Shown here one piece after another: positions 1 to 6,728 of a stretch of DNA of 8,616 bases. The translations under genes and the position numbers were made by a program. The DNA comes from ChocPot-Mid sp043804925. Lineage in GTDB: Bacteria > Bacteroidota > Ignavibacteria > Kapaibacteriales > UBA2268. The notes under the pieces were generated by a model. It did not search any database. It was given only the letters and a program-made list of their open reading frames with translations, and was not told the origin of the DNA. Positions within the stretch are counted from its first letter, which is position 1, and each line of letters opens with the position of its first letter. The stretch spans positions 1 through 8,616 of the forward strand of contig JAZDIP010000042.1 in the NCBI GenBank assembly GCA_043804925.1, written 5' to 3'.

Positions 1-1
1 C

Positions 2-1702
2 ATGAAAATAGGTGAGAAGAAAAGTCAAAAAATTCAAATAGTCAATATGTCCGAACAAAAAACACAAATAATTGGATATCTGTTACTGAAATCTTATATG
101 AAAAGTCAAAATTGGGGCTTCTCTTTATGGTCTGAAGATGGGAAATATCAATTACCGACATATATACGTGGTTTATCATTGCCTCCAAAAGATACTTTTT
201 CAATATTAGTCAAATGCGAACCACAAAAAGATGGTTTTTTCAAAGACTCTATAACTGTATGTGATACTTGTACCTGTGATGATAGATTTTTTGCAGGTAT
301 GTCAGCTTGGGTCGGTTCCCCTGTAATTGATGTTACCGATTGCGATTTCCCTGTTACAAAAATCAATAAATGGTCTTACTCAAGTTTTAACGTCCAAAAC
401 AAAGGTTATGTATCTCTTGAAATTTATGGGTACAATGGTCCCACAATAACTGGAATTAAAAGCAAGAATAAAATTTATGTATCAAACGAACTTTCTGATT
501 TAGATTTTTCTGAATCAAATCCTCTTAGAATAATGCCCGGTCAAACATTAACATTTAACATCAGCTTTTCACCTGATGAAGCTAAAGACTACCCTGATTC
601 TATTGTTTTTATAAGCAATACAGCGAATTCGCCGCATTACAATAACGGAAATCCAGTTGATAATGTCTGTGTTTTATCTGGCAAAGGAATTCTGACTGGC
701 TTGCTCGTCAACAACTATGATTGGGGAAGAAAGCGAATCCACAGACCTGCAACTTTTCCTGTCGAACCATATCCCACCATTCCTGAAGGTGAGCAGGATT
801 CGGCAATCCGATTAACAAATAATGGTTATTATCCAGAATCTGTAACAAGACTGACTAACCTTGAAGAGGGAGGAGATATCAGTTCATTCAAAATGAATAG
901 GGCAGATTTAATCACAACTGTTTCAGGTGGTAAAAGCAAAGTGATTCCTGTTTATTTCCAACCTGAAGTGCCGGGGGAACATCTTTTAAAGCTCATGTTT
1001 TCAACATTGGATGCAGTGGAAACTGATGCAGTATCAACATTGCAGGGTATAGGTACAGTGCCAAAGTTACAGACACAGGATTATGATTTCGGATGCACAC
1101 AACTGAATGATTTTGATAATTACGTTATCAATAATATCATAATAAGAAATTTATCATTAGACGAATGGGAATACGGGGATTCTGTTACTATATTCGATTT
1201 AGTCGGAGAAAATATTTCTGAAAATATTAATGCATGGGATAGCGAAACATCTTTCCGATACGATAAGAATTTTATTACATTCCCTCTTGTTCTTCAACCC
1301 GGACAATCAATTACTTTTGATGTAGAATTTGTTGCGACAAAATCAGGCAAAAATGAAGCTACACTCACAACAAAAAGCGATGCCGAGTTTGAAGTAACAT
1401 CAAATTTAATTGGTTATGATACCGAAACAAATGTAGAAGATTTGCAAAGCAATGAAATTAGAATATATCCAAATCCTACATCTGAATATATTGAAATCAA
1501 ACTTTCAGAAAGTTTTGAACTTTCGGAAAGTTATCAAATCAAGATTTTGGATGTTCTCGGCAATGAGAAAATCAATTACGAATTACTAATTACGAATTAC
1601 GAATTGGTTGTTGATGTTGCGGATTTGCCTGAGGGGATTTATGTAATCCAATTGATATTACAAAATAAAATTATTACGAACAAATTTTGTGTAGTGAGAT
1701 GA
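2..1702 (+). CDS. T9SS-secreted protein of repeated Ig/ASH-like (choice-of-anchor D-type) domains, 5' partial
   Basis: The visible 566 residues hold about four beta-rich repeats (residues 1-106, 107-231, 232-353, 354-473). They carry landmarks of choice-of-anchor D/ASH-like domains: Y-D-F/W-G at the domain start (239-242, 361-364), a central PGQ(T/S)(L/I)TF stretch (179-184, 433-438) and an (F/E)F.P/A..G...A.L strand. A type A T9SS sorting domain follows from residue 486 (I-R-I-Y-P-N-P). The product is inferred to be exported to the outer surface and processed by the type IX system. The ATG at 2 is probably internal. There is no signal peptide, and residues 1-105 align with the middle of a domain in the next protein (its residues 166-267), whose Y-D-F-G start would lie a few codons left of the window. 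The stop overlaps the next start by ATGA. The ligand or structural role cannot be read from sequence. Confidence 0.85.
   Translation: MKIGEKKSQKIQIVNMSEQKTQIIGYLLLKSYMKSQNWGFSLWSEDGKYQLPTYIRGLSLPPKDTFSILVKCEPQKDGFFKDSITVCDTCTCDDRFFAGMSAWVGSPVIDVTDCDFPVTKINKWSYSSFNVQNKGYVSLEIYGYNGPTITGIKSKNKIYVSNELSDLDFSESNPLRIMPGQTLTFNISFSPDEAKDYPDSIVFISNTANSPHYNNGNPVDNVCVLSGKGILTGLLVNNYDWGRKRIHRPATFPVEPYPTIPEGEQDSAIRLTNNGYYPESVTRLTNLEEGGDISSFKMNRADLITTVSGGKSKVIPVYFQPEVPGEHLLKLMFSTLDAVETDAVSTLQGIGTVPKLQTQDYDFGCTQLNDFDNYVINNIIIRNLSLDEWEYGDSVTIFDLVGENISENINAWDSETSFRYDKNFITFPLVLQPGQSITFDVEFVATKSGKNEATLTTKSDAEFEVTSNLIGYDTETNVEDLQSNEIRIYPNPTSEYIEIKLSESFELSESYQIKILDVLGNEKINYELLITNYELVVDVADLPEGIYVIQLILQNKIITNKFCVVR
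1500..1532 (+). repeat. Tandem 18-bp repeat of a 15-bp palindrome in a T9SS tail
   Basis: Two copies of AACTTTC-N-GAAAGTT (1500-1514, N=A; 1518-1532, N=G) lie 18 bp apart, encoding a hexapeptide repeat (L-S-E-S-F-E / L-S-E-S-Y-Q) in the sorting domain. Each copy is self-complementary apart from its central base. The same pair recurs in the next gene. Confidence 0.85.
1574..1605 (+). repeat. AATTACG heptamer array in T9SS tail 1
   Basis: Four 7-bp units (AATTACG, AATTACT, AATTACG, AATTACG) plus a final AATT, read in frame as I-N-Y-E-L-L-I-T-N-Y-E-L inside the sorting domain. Only unit 2 departs from the consensus. Confidence 0.85.
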
Positions 1703-2790
1703 ATAATATTGCCAAAATTTACTCAAAAATAAGCACGGGAGCAGTTATTTATGTCCTGACGTCAATAATTCTATGTGCTTTTTTAAACTTTTTCACAACT
1801 GAAAATGCTTCAGCACAAGAGAAAAATCCGAAAATACAAACGCTTGATACTATGCCACCGGAACCGGAATGGTTTCTGTGTCCTTATGGTGTTAATATTT
1901 GCAAGAAAAGATATGTATATGACAGACCTGATGACCCTCAAATTCGTTCGAATTTGAAAAGCATAATACTTGACGAAGAAAAAAGTTATAATTTTAAGTT
2001 ATCATATGATGAGTTTGAACCTTGTGTTAGTCCTTTTACAAGTTGGAAAATGGAAATTATTAATTTGCATGAAGATGCGTTAGGTGTAGTCACATTTACC
2101 GATTGTGCAGGAAATGATACTACTTTATATATACAAAATTATATTTTTGATATGAACGTTAATCCGAATATTTATGATTTTGGTTTTCATCAGGTTGGAG
2201 ACACAGTTGATAAGATGTTCTATATTAAAAATAATCCGAATAACGCTCCTTACTCACTAATATATTTAGAACTAAAAAGAAAAGATTATCTAGGTAAACC
2301 ACAGGGATTTACACTTTGGGATTCAACAGGAACCAATCCTTTACCAACAGAATTTAAACAAGGAATAAGTATTAATTCTTTGGACTCATTTCCATTTATC
2401 ATAAGATTTGTAGCTACTAAAGAAGGGGAGTTTTGGGATTCAATAGGAATTGGCGATACCTGTGTTTTTGAGTATAAAGCGTATGTTTATGCTGGAGTTA
2501 ATCCTACGATAGGAATAACGGACAATGGATTCAATAATACAAAAATTGAAATCTATCCCAATCCTGCATCTGAATATATTGAAATCAAACTTTCGGAAAG
2601 TTTTGAACTTTCAGAAAGTTATCAAATCAAGATTTTGGATGTATTAGGCAACGAGAAAATCAATTACGAATTATCAATTACGAATTACGAATTTGTGGTT
2701 GATGTGAAGGATTTACCCGAGGGGATATATTTTGTCAGGATAATTACAAATAATTTTACATTAATACAAAAATTTATTAAGTTGGAATAA
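1699..2790 (+). CDS. Small T9SS-secreted protein with one Cys-X26-Cys repeat domain and one Ig/ASH-like domain
   Basis: This is a 363-residue protein starting at the ATG that overlaps the preceding TGA (ATGA, 1699-1702), which implies translational coupling. An upstream TTG at 1687 would only add four residues before the signal peptide. Residues 1-39 form a signal peptide: basic start, hydrophobic core 14-32, and A-S-A before Q40. Residues 52-146 are one copy of the domain repeated four times in the next protein (W at 57, C109, C136, ending D-C-A-G-N-D-T-T). Residues 156-267 are an Ig/ASH-like domain starting Y-D-F-G and matching the truncated first domain of the preceding protein. Residues 283-363 are a T9SS type A tail (I-E-I-Y-P-N-P). 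It thus joins domain types from both neighbours. No enzymatic motif is seen; a secreted or cell-surface role is inferred. Confidence 0.85.
   Translation: MNNIAKIYSKISTGAVIYVLTSIILCAFLNFFTTENASAQEKNPKIQTLDTMPPEPEWFLCPYGVNICKKRYVYDRPDDPQIRSNLKSIILDEEKSYNFKLSYDEFEPCVSPFTSWKMEIINLHEDALGVVTFTDCAGNDTTLYIQNYIFDMNVNPNIYDFGFHQVGDTVDKMFYIKNNPNNAPYSLIYLELKRKDYLGKPQGFTLWDSTGTNPLPTEFKQGISINSLDSFPFIIRFVATKEGEFWDSIGIGDTCVFEYKAYVYAGVNPTIGITDNGFNNTKIEIYPNPASEYIEIKLSESFELSESYQIKILDVLGNEKINYELSITNYEFVVDVKDLPEGIYFVRIITNNFTLIQKFIKLE
1852..2136 (+). repeat. Single copy of the Cys-X26-Cys repeat domain
   Basis: Residues 52-146 of the 363-residue protein. It shares with the four copies in the 998-residue protein the order P-x-P-x-W, Y-V-x-D-x-P, R-S-N-L-x-S-I-I, S-Y-N-(F/Y), P-C, W, V-T-F-x-D-C-A-G-N-D-T-T-L. 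Its two cysteines (109, 136) have the same 27-residue spacing. Confidence 0.8.
2588..2620 (+). repeat. Second tandem pair of the 15-bp palindrome
   Basis: AACTTTC-N-GAAAGTT at 2588-2602 (N=G) and 2606-2620 (N=A), with the same 18-bp spacing and reading frame as in the preceding gene but with the two central bases in the opposite order. The third tail (5593-5823) lacks this pair. Confidence 0.85.
2662..2693 (+). repeat. AATTACG heptamer array in T9SS tail 2
   Basis: Four units (AATTACG, AATTATC, AATTACG, AATTACG) plus AATT, in the same frame and the same place in the tail as in the preceding gene. Again only unit 2 varies. Confidence 0.85.
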
Positions 2791-2797
2791 GTTCCAA
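2782..2797 (+). other. Short hairpin at the stop of the 363-residue gene
   Basis: TTGGAA and TTCCAA flank a 4-nt loop that contains the stop codon. There is no T-tract after it, so it is unlikely to be a terminator. It could modulate mRNA stability within the operon, or be chance. Confidence 0.2.
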
Positions 2798-2815
2798 TGA
2801 CTTAAAAAACTATAT

Positions 2816-2821
2816 AAGGAG
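2816..2821 (+). promoter_or_regulatory. Strong Shine-Dalgarno for the IgGFc-like gene
   Basis: AAGGAG lies 8 nt before the ATG at 2830 and fixes that start. It is the clearest Shine-Dalgarno in the secretion operon; the 39-nt gap to the preceding stop has no convincing promoter, so cotranscription is likely. Confidence 0.75.
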
Positions 2822-2829
2822 TTACTATT

Positions 2830-5826
2830 ATGAAACTGGAAAAAATACTATTTTATGTCTTCACGTTTGCTTTGATAATGACATTATCGAATGCCAAAGA
2901 ATTTGACAAAGATAAATTGCCGAAACTATTAGGTGGAGGTAATGTTGGTAATGAGTTTTATTTTTCGTTTATACCTGCATGGGAAACAAAAGATTCAACA
3001 AATGATTTAAAGATTTATATATCTTCAAATGTAAGAACAAAAGTTACAGTAGAAGTAACCGGAAAGTCATTTACTCAGACGAAATACACTATACCAAATG
3101 ATATAATTGATTTTACATTAGCTCCATCTGTTGGTCAAGCATACAGTAAGACTGCATTTGAACCCTCTCAACCTGACTCAGTCTGGAAAGGAGCAGGAGT
3201 CCATGTCTTTGCAGAATCGCCTATTATTTGTGTTGGTGCAACCCGGTTTCAATATACAACAGATGCTTTTCTTGCACTTCCTGTGCAACAACTTGGCAAA
3301 GAATACATAGTTGCTTCTTATGCTGATGTTGCATCAAATGATGGGCAATGGCTGCCAAGTTACACAAGTGTTACAGCACCTTTTGATAATACACAAGTAT
3401 CATTTACAATGGGTGGAACTTCTTGGTCGAGAACTGTAAGCGGTTTACTGCCAGGTCAAACTTCTAAATGGAATTTAAACAAGGGTGATGTTTTGCTGAT
3501 TTCGAGTTTAGGAAATGATGCGGAGTTGAGCGGTAGTAAAATTGTTTCAGATAAACCTGTTGCAGTTGTTTCCGGTAACTTTTGTGCTTATGTGCCTACA
3601 AACTGCGGCTGTTGTGATGTTTTGGAAGAAATGGAAATTCCAACCGACTATTGGGGGAAGGAATACCATGTTACAAGAATTGTAAACAGATTGAAAAATT
3701 CAATAATCAAGGTTTTTGCAAAAGAAGCTAATACAAAAATATTTATGGATTATCTCCAAATTGGTTTTCTCCGTAGCGCCGGTGGTCAGGAACAAGATGG
3801 TTATTTGCATAGAAGAGCTGATGTAGGAAATCCAAGACCAATTGTTATTTCAGGGGATAAGCCAATAGGAGTAACACAATTTAATACCGGTCAGTTGGAT
3901 GACCAAATTGTCAGTGACCCATTTCAAATAGCACTTGTCCCGGTGGAACAATACCAGAAAGAAATTACATTTCATACTCCGGGAATCAAAGGTGGATATG
4001 GTTATCCGTATAATTATATTAATCTGTGCTACGAAGCAACACCTTACGGAACAATTCCAAGTGATTTAATGTTTGCACAGAATATTGCAAGTCAGTTTGA
4101 ATGGACACCAATTAAGGATATGTCGCCGACACCCGGTGACCCTTTTATTAAAGTTCAAGGTGGTAAAATATTTTATTCAAAAACATTGTTATTACCCGGT
4201 GACGGAGTTTATAAAATAAAATGTAGTACACCATTTGCAGTTTACCAATACGGATTTTCCTGGTGTGATTCTTATGGATTTCCTGCCTCATTGGGATTAC
4301 AGGGATTTGGGTACTCTGACAATCAAGCTCCAATTCCATATTGGACAATGGAAGCAAACGGGAATGTAAATATCGTTAATAAAAATTATGTAATTGACCA
4401 GCCAAGCGATATTTTAAACCGTTCTAATATTGATAAAATAATAATGGATAATAATGTTAGCTTCAATTACCGTTTGATGACAGGAAATTATTTACCTTGT
4501 GTTGATTCTTCAGCAGAGTGGAGTTTGGTTGTATTGGATGAGAACAAGGATGCTTTTGCCGTTTTAACTTTCAGCGATTGTGCGGGAAATGATACAACAA
4601 TTTCGATTTATTATGATAATCCAAACGATAGTCAGGGACATGACACTCTGGCACCGGTTCCTTACTGGGTGCAGGATGAATATGGGAATATTAACAAAGA
4701 TACACTCATGTATGTATTCGATAAACCTGATTTCGATGAGTTAAGGTCGAATATGGATTCAATATTTCTAAATAAGGAAAAAAGCTATAACTATGAATTA
4801 ATCCACCAGGATTTTACAAAATGTCAGGAACAAAAGCTCTGGTGGAAATTAATAAGGACAGATATAACACAAAATTCTCAGGCAGAAGTAACATTCAGGG
4901 ACTGTTATTGGAACGATACAACATTGTTTTTCTATTTTGAAGGGATTCGGGATAGAATAGCTCCGATGCCTGAATGGATTATGGATTCGAGTGGTAATGT
5001 CAATCATGGAGTTACGAATTATGTTGAAGATTTCCCAAGGGATACTGCCCTGCGTTCAAATTTACAGAGTATAATTTTGCATGCGGATGTAAGTTATAAT
5101 TATAAATTGGAGTACGGTTCATTTATTCCTTGCAGGGATTATAAAACAATTTGGAAACTAATGGTTATTGATGCAAACGAAGATGCTTATGCAAAAGTAA
5201 CTTTCACAGATTGTGCCGGTAATGATACGACATTAGAATTTAATTATAATTCAAAAACAGACAATGAACCGCCATTGACATATTGGGAAATGGATGAATC
5301 GGGTAACGTAAACGTAAAGATTACAATTTATGTTACCGATATGCCAAACGATATTGGAAGAAGAAAAAATCTCGATTCAATTGTCATTGATGAGAATTTG
5401 AGTTATAACTACCGCTTGTTTTACAGTCCATATATAAGATGTGTTAATCATAAGACTGACTGGAGCTTAGTAATTTTAGATTCAAAAAAATCTGCAAAAG
5501 CAGTTGTTACTTTTTCCGATTGTGCAGGTAATGATACCACATTAACAATAGTTTACAATCCAACTGATGTTCCCGAGGACAACGTTGAACAAATAAAAAT
5601 TATACCAAATCCTGCAAACGATTTCGTTCATATTACCGGACTACCCGAAGGAATAAACCAAATCAAGATTTTGGATGTATTAGGAAATGAGAAAATCAAT
5701 TACGAATTACCAATTACGAATTACGAATTTGTGGTGGATGTGAAGGATTTGCCTGTTGGTGTTTACTGTGTTCAAGTAGATAATAATGATGTCAAACTAA
5801 CAAGAAAATTCACAATTCTTCGTTAA
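2830..5826 (+). CDS. Secreted IgGFc-binding-domain-like protein with four Cys-X26-Cys repeats and T9SS tail
   Basis: This is a 998-residue protein. Residues 1-22 form a signal peptide ending S-N-A. Residues about 35-490 resemble the bacterial IgGFc-binding N-terminal family: G-N-E-F-Y-F-S-F (40-47), then T-D-A-F-L-A-L-P (144-151), then a Cys-rich A-Y-V-P-T-N-C-G-C-C-D stretch (253-263) followed by L-E-E-M and W-G-K-E-Y. The family name comes from mucin-associated animal proteins; IgG binding here is not implied. Four domains of about 98 residues follow (499-596, 607-704, 709-807, 812-910), each with two cysteines exactly 27 apart (557/584, 665/692, 768/795, 871/898). A T9SS type A tail begins at 922 (I-K-I-I-P-N-P). 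A good Shine-Dalgarno (AAGGAG) supports the ATG at 2830. It is the last gene before a strong terminator. A large adhesin-like or extracellular matrix role is inferred. Confidence 0.88.
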   Translation: MKLEKILFYVFTFALIMTLSNAKEFDKDKLPKLLGGGNVGNEFYFSFIPAWETKDSTNDLKIYISSNVRTKVTVEVTGKSFTQTKYTIPNDIIDFTLAPSVGQAYSKTAFEPSQPDSVWKGAGVHVFAESPIICVGATRFQYTTDAFLALPVQQLGKEYIVASYADVASNDGQWLPSYTSVTAPFDNTQVSFTMGGTSWSRTVSGLLPGQTSKWNLNKGDVLLISSLGNDAELSGSKIVSDKPVAVVSGNFCAYVPTNCGCCDVLEEMEIPTDYWGKEYHVTRIVNRLKNSIIKVFAKEANTKIFMDYLQIGFLRSAGGQEQDGYLHRRADVGNPRPIVISGDKPIGVTQFNTGQLDDQIVSDPFQIALVPVEQYQKEITFHTPGIKGGYGYPYNYINLCYEATPYGTIPSDLMFAQNIASQFEWTPIKDMSPTPGDPFIKVQGGKIFYSKTLLLPGDGVYKIKCSTPFAVYQYGFSWCDSYGFPASLGLQGFGYSDNQAPIPYWTMEANGNVNIVNKNYVIDQPSDILNRSNIDKIIMDNNVSFNYRLMTGNYLPCVDSSAEWSLVVLDENKDAFAVLTFSDCAGNDTTISIYYDNPNDSQGHDTLAPVPYWVQDEYGNINKDTLMYVFDKPDFDELRSNMDSIFLNKEKSYNYELIHQDFTKCQEQKLWWKLIRTDITQNSQAEVTFRDCYWNDTTLFFYFEGIRDRIAPMPEWIMDSSGNVNHGVTNYVEDFPRDTALRSNLQSIILHADVSYNYKLEYGSFIPCRDYKTIWKLMVIDANEDAYAKVTFTDCAGNDTTLEFNYNSKTDNEPPLTYWEMDESGNVNVKITIYVTDMPNDIGRRKNLDSIVIDENLSYNYRLFYSPYIRCVNHKTDWSLVILDSKKSAKAVVTFSDCAGNDTTLTIVYNPTDVPEDNVEQIKIIPNPANDFVHITGLPEGINQIKILDVLGNEKINYELPITNYEFVVDVKDLPVGVYCVQVDNNDVKLTRKFTILR
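4324..5559 (+). repeat. Four tandem Cys-X26-Cys repeat domains
   Basis: In-frame domains at about 4324-4617, 4648-4941, 4954-5250 and 5263-5559. Shared landmarks are P-x-P/T-x-W at the start, G-N-(V/I)-N, Y-V-x-D-x-P, (R/K)-(S/K)-N-(L/M/I)-x-(S/K)-I, (S-Y/S-F)-N-Y, a first Cys, a conserved W and a closing F-x-D-C-x-x-N-D-T-T. Copy 2 is the most divergent, with Y-W in place of A-G after its second Cys. Spacing between first cysteines is 108, 103 and 103 residues. The closing motif resembles the D-x-A-G-N-x-T end of HYR/bacterial Ig-like domains, so an Ig fold with one disulfide is inferred. Confidence 0.85.
5698..5729 (+). repeat. AATTACG heptamer array in T9SS tail 3
   Basis: Four units (AATTACG, AATTACC, AATTACG, AATTACG) plus AATT, in the same frame and tail position as the two upstream copies. 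Unit 2 is again the only variable one. Confidence 0.85.
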
Positions 5827-5853
5827 TTAAACAAGATGATAATAAATTCAAAG

Positions 5854-5882
5854 AATGGAGCGTAAATCATGCTCCATTTTTT
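5854..5882 (+). terminator. Intrinsic terminator of the secretion operon
   Basis: An 8-bp perfect stem AATGGAGC / GCTCCATT (5854-5861 with 5871-5878), a 9-nt loop and a T-rich run follow 27 nt after the stop of the IgGFc-like gene. This separates the three-gene secretion operon from the small membrane protein, so transcription of the latter should start at or after about 5880. Confidence 0.85.
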
Positions 5883-5918
5883 ATTATTTTTGTTTTTTTG
5901 GAAATGTAATATTTGTAT

Positions 5919-6131
5919 ATGGTCAAATTATTAATAATATTAGGAATAATCTTTTTAGTCATTTTGCTGGCAGTTTCGGCAGTCCGCAAGAAGCTCGAAA
6001 AAATATTTCAGCAGTTTGTTCCCAATCAGGGAGAATCATCTACAAATGATGCTTCAGTAGAAGAAGTTTTGTACGAGAAAGATGATGTGGTAGTCCTTCG
6101 GGGAGAAGGGAAGGACAGAAGGACGGAATGA
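5919..6131 (+). CDS. Small single-helix membrane protein, C-terminus running into the octamer array
   Basis: The ATG at 5919 gives a 70-residue protein; an in-frame TTG at 5913 would add two residues. Residues 3-21 are a strongly hydrophobic membrane segment (L-L-I-I-L-G-I-I-F-L-V-I-L-L-A-V), followed at once by a basic stretch (R-K-K-L-E-K). A polar, acidic tail with V-E-E-V-L-Y-E-K-D-D-V-V-V-L follows. By the positive-inside rule the tail is probably cytoplasmic. The layout resembles small uncharacterised Bacteroidota membrane proteins of the DUF4834 kind, but no diagnostic motif is seen. The last six residues (K-D-R-R-T-E) and the stop are encoded by the first units of the 8-bp array, so the natural C-terminus may have been replaced. 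The TGA overlaps an ATG at 6128 that opens into the array. Confidence 0.55.
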   Translation: MVKLLIILGIIFLVILLAVSAVRKKLEKIFQQFVPNQGESSTNDASVEEVLYEKDDVVVLRGEGKDRRTE

Positions 6132-6302
6132 CAGAAAGACGGAAGGACGGAAAGACGGAAGGACGGAAAGACGGAAAGACGGAAAGACGGAAAGACGGAA
6201 AGACAGAAAGACAGAAAGTCGGAAAGTCGGAAAGACAGAAAGACGGAAAGACGGAAGGACGGAAAGACGGAAAGACGGAAAGACGGAAAGACGGAAAGAC
6301 GG
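6111..6302 (+). repeat. 24-unit perfect-period octamer array (AAAGACGG)
   Basis: There are 24 contiguous 8-bp units without a single insertion or deletion. The consensus is AAAGACGG, with substitutions mainly at unit position 3 (A to G), 5 (A to T, two adjacent units) and 7 (G to A). There are no spacers, so this is not CRISPR. Because 8 is not a multiple of 3, all plus frames cycle through the same 24-bp/8-residue peptide period (R-R-K-D-G-K-T-E) and none contains a stop. The resulting open frame 6128-6325 is most simply a by-product of the array. Confidence 0.95.
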
Positions 6303-6348
6303 AAAAATATAAGAATGAAAGTTAAATGATAAAAATAATTGTTTACTT

Positions 6349-6354
6349 AAGGGA
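6349..6354 (+). promoter_or_regulatory. Shine-Dalgarno of the four-helix bundle gene
   Basis: AAGGGA lies 8 nt before the ATG at 6363 and supports independent translation initiation downstream of the array. I see no convincing promoter in the AT-rich leader 6303-6348. Confidence 0.6.
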
Positions 6355-6362
6355 TAAATAAA

Positions 6363-6728
6363 ATGGCAAAAAGAATTGAAAAATTTGAAGACCTTGAGAT
6401 TTGGAAGTTGAGTATGGCTTTATTTCGAGACATTTATAATGTAATAAAGGATAATAAAAATTTTGGATTAAAAGACCAGATTATAAGGTCAAGTCTATCT
6501 GTCCCATCAAATATTGCTGAAGGATTCGACAGAGAATCAAATAAAGAATTTATTCGATTCCTAAATATTGCACTTGGTTCCTGTTCTGAACTTAGAACTC
6601 AATTGTATGCAGTTCAAGCAATAGAATTGATTCCAAAAAAAGAATGTGAAGAAATGATTGAGAGAACAAGAATAATATCTTCAATGTTATATAAATTTAT
6701 TAAAGCAAGAAAGGAATTATATTCATGA
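6363..6728 (+). CDS. Four-helix bundle protein of the 23S rRNA-intervening-sequence (S23/Avd-like) family
   Basis: This 121-residue protein has the typical length and full pattern of the family: F-E-D-L-E-I-W near the start (8-14), a D-Q-I-I-R-S-S-L-S-V-P-S-N-I-A-E-G core (38-54), then E-F-I-R-F-L-N-I-A-L-G-S-C-S-E-L (62-77), and a final helix. Relatives are encoded inside 23S rRNA intervening sequences of Leptospira and Coxiella, as free-standing genes in many Bacteroidota, and as the Avd accessory proteins of diversity-generating retroelements. They form basic pentameric bundles thought to bind nucleic acid. Here no rRNA or reverse transcriptase is nearby. The gene is bracketed by inverted copies of one 8-bp repeat (6111-6302 and 6738-6811), and its TGA overlaps an ATG at 6725. 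Identity is confident; its cellular role is unknown. Confidence 0.93.
   Translation: MAKRIEKFEDLEIWKLSMALFRDIYNVIKDNKNFGLKDQIIRSSLSVPSNIAEGFDRESNKEFIRFLNIALGSCSELRTQLYAVQAIELIPKKECEEMIERTRIISSMLYKFIKARKELYS

Noticed and set aside
2..4. ATG at position 2 as the true start of the first gene
   Set aside because: No signal peptide follows although the protein has a T9SS tail, and the first residues align inside a domain of the neighbouring protein; the gene runs off the left edge.
148..366. Minus-strand open frame, and similar ones at 4148-4357 and 7308-7706
   Set aside because: All lie opposite well-supported genes, have no recognisable domain and no good start context; shadows of the coding strand.
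1687..1701. TTG at 1687 as start of the 363-residue protein
   Set aside because: The ATG at 1699 gives the ATGA overlap and a normal signal peptide; the four extra residues add nothing.
5855..6049. 64-codon open frame after the IgGFc-like gene
   Set aside because: Its start lies in the stem of the terminator, and it overlaps the more convincing membrane protein frame.
6111..6302. CRISPR array
   Set aside because: Units are 8 bp, contiguous and without spacers; no cas genes are present.
6128..6325. 65-codon frame made of R-R-K-D-G-K-T-E repeats
   Set aside because: Any frame through the stop-free octamer array looks like this; composition is purely repeat-derived and no Shine-Dalgarno is independent of the array. 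Kept as a repeat only.
6326..6361. 11-codon frame between the array and the four-helix gene
   Set aside because: Too short, no other support; noted only as part of the chain of abutting frames.
6363..6728. Avd accessory gene of a diversity-generating retroelement
   Set aside because: No reverse transcriptase and no template/variable repeat pair are visible; the protein fits the wider S23 four-helix family.
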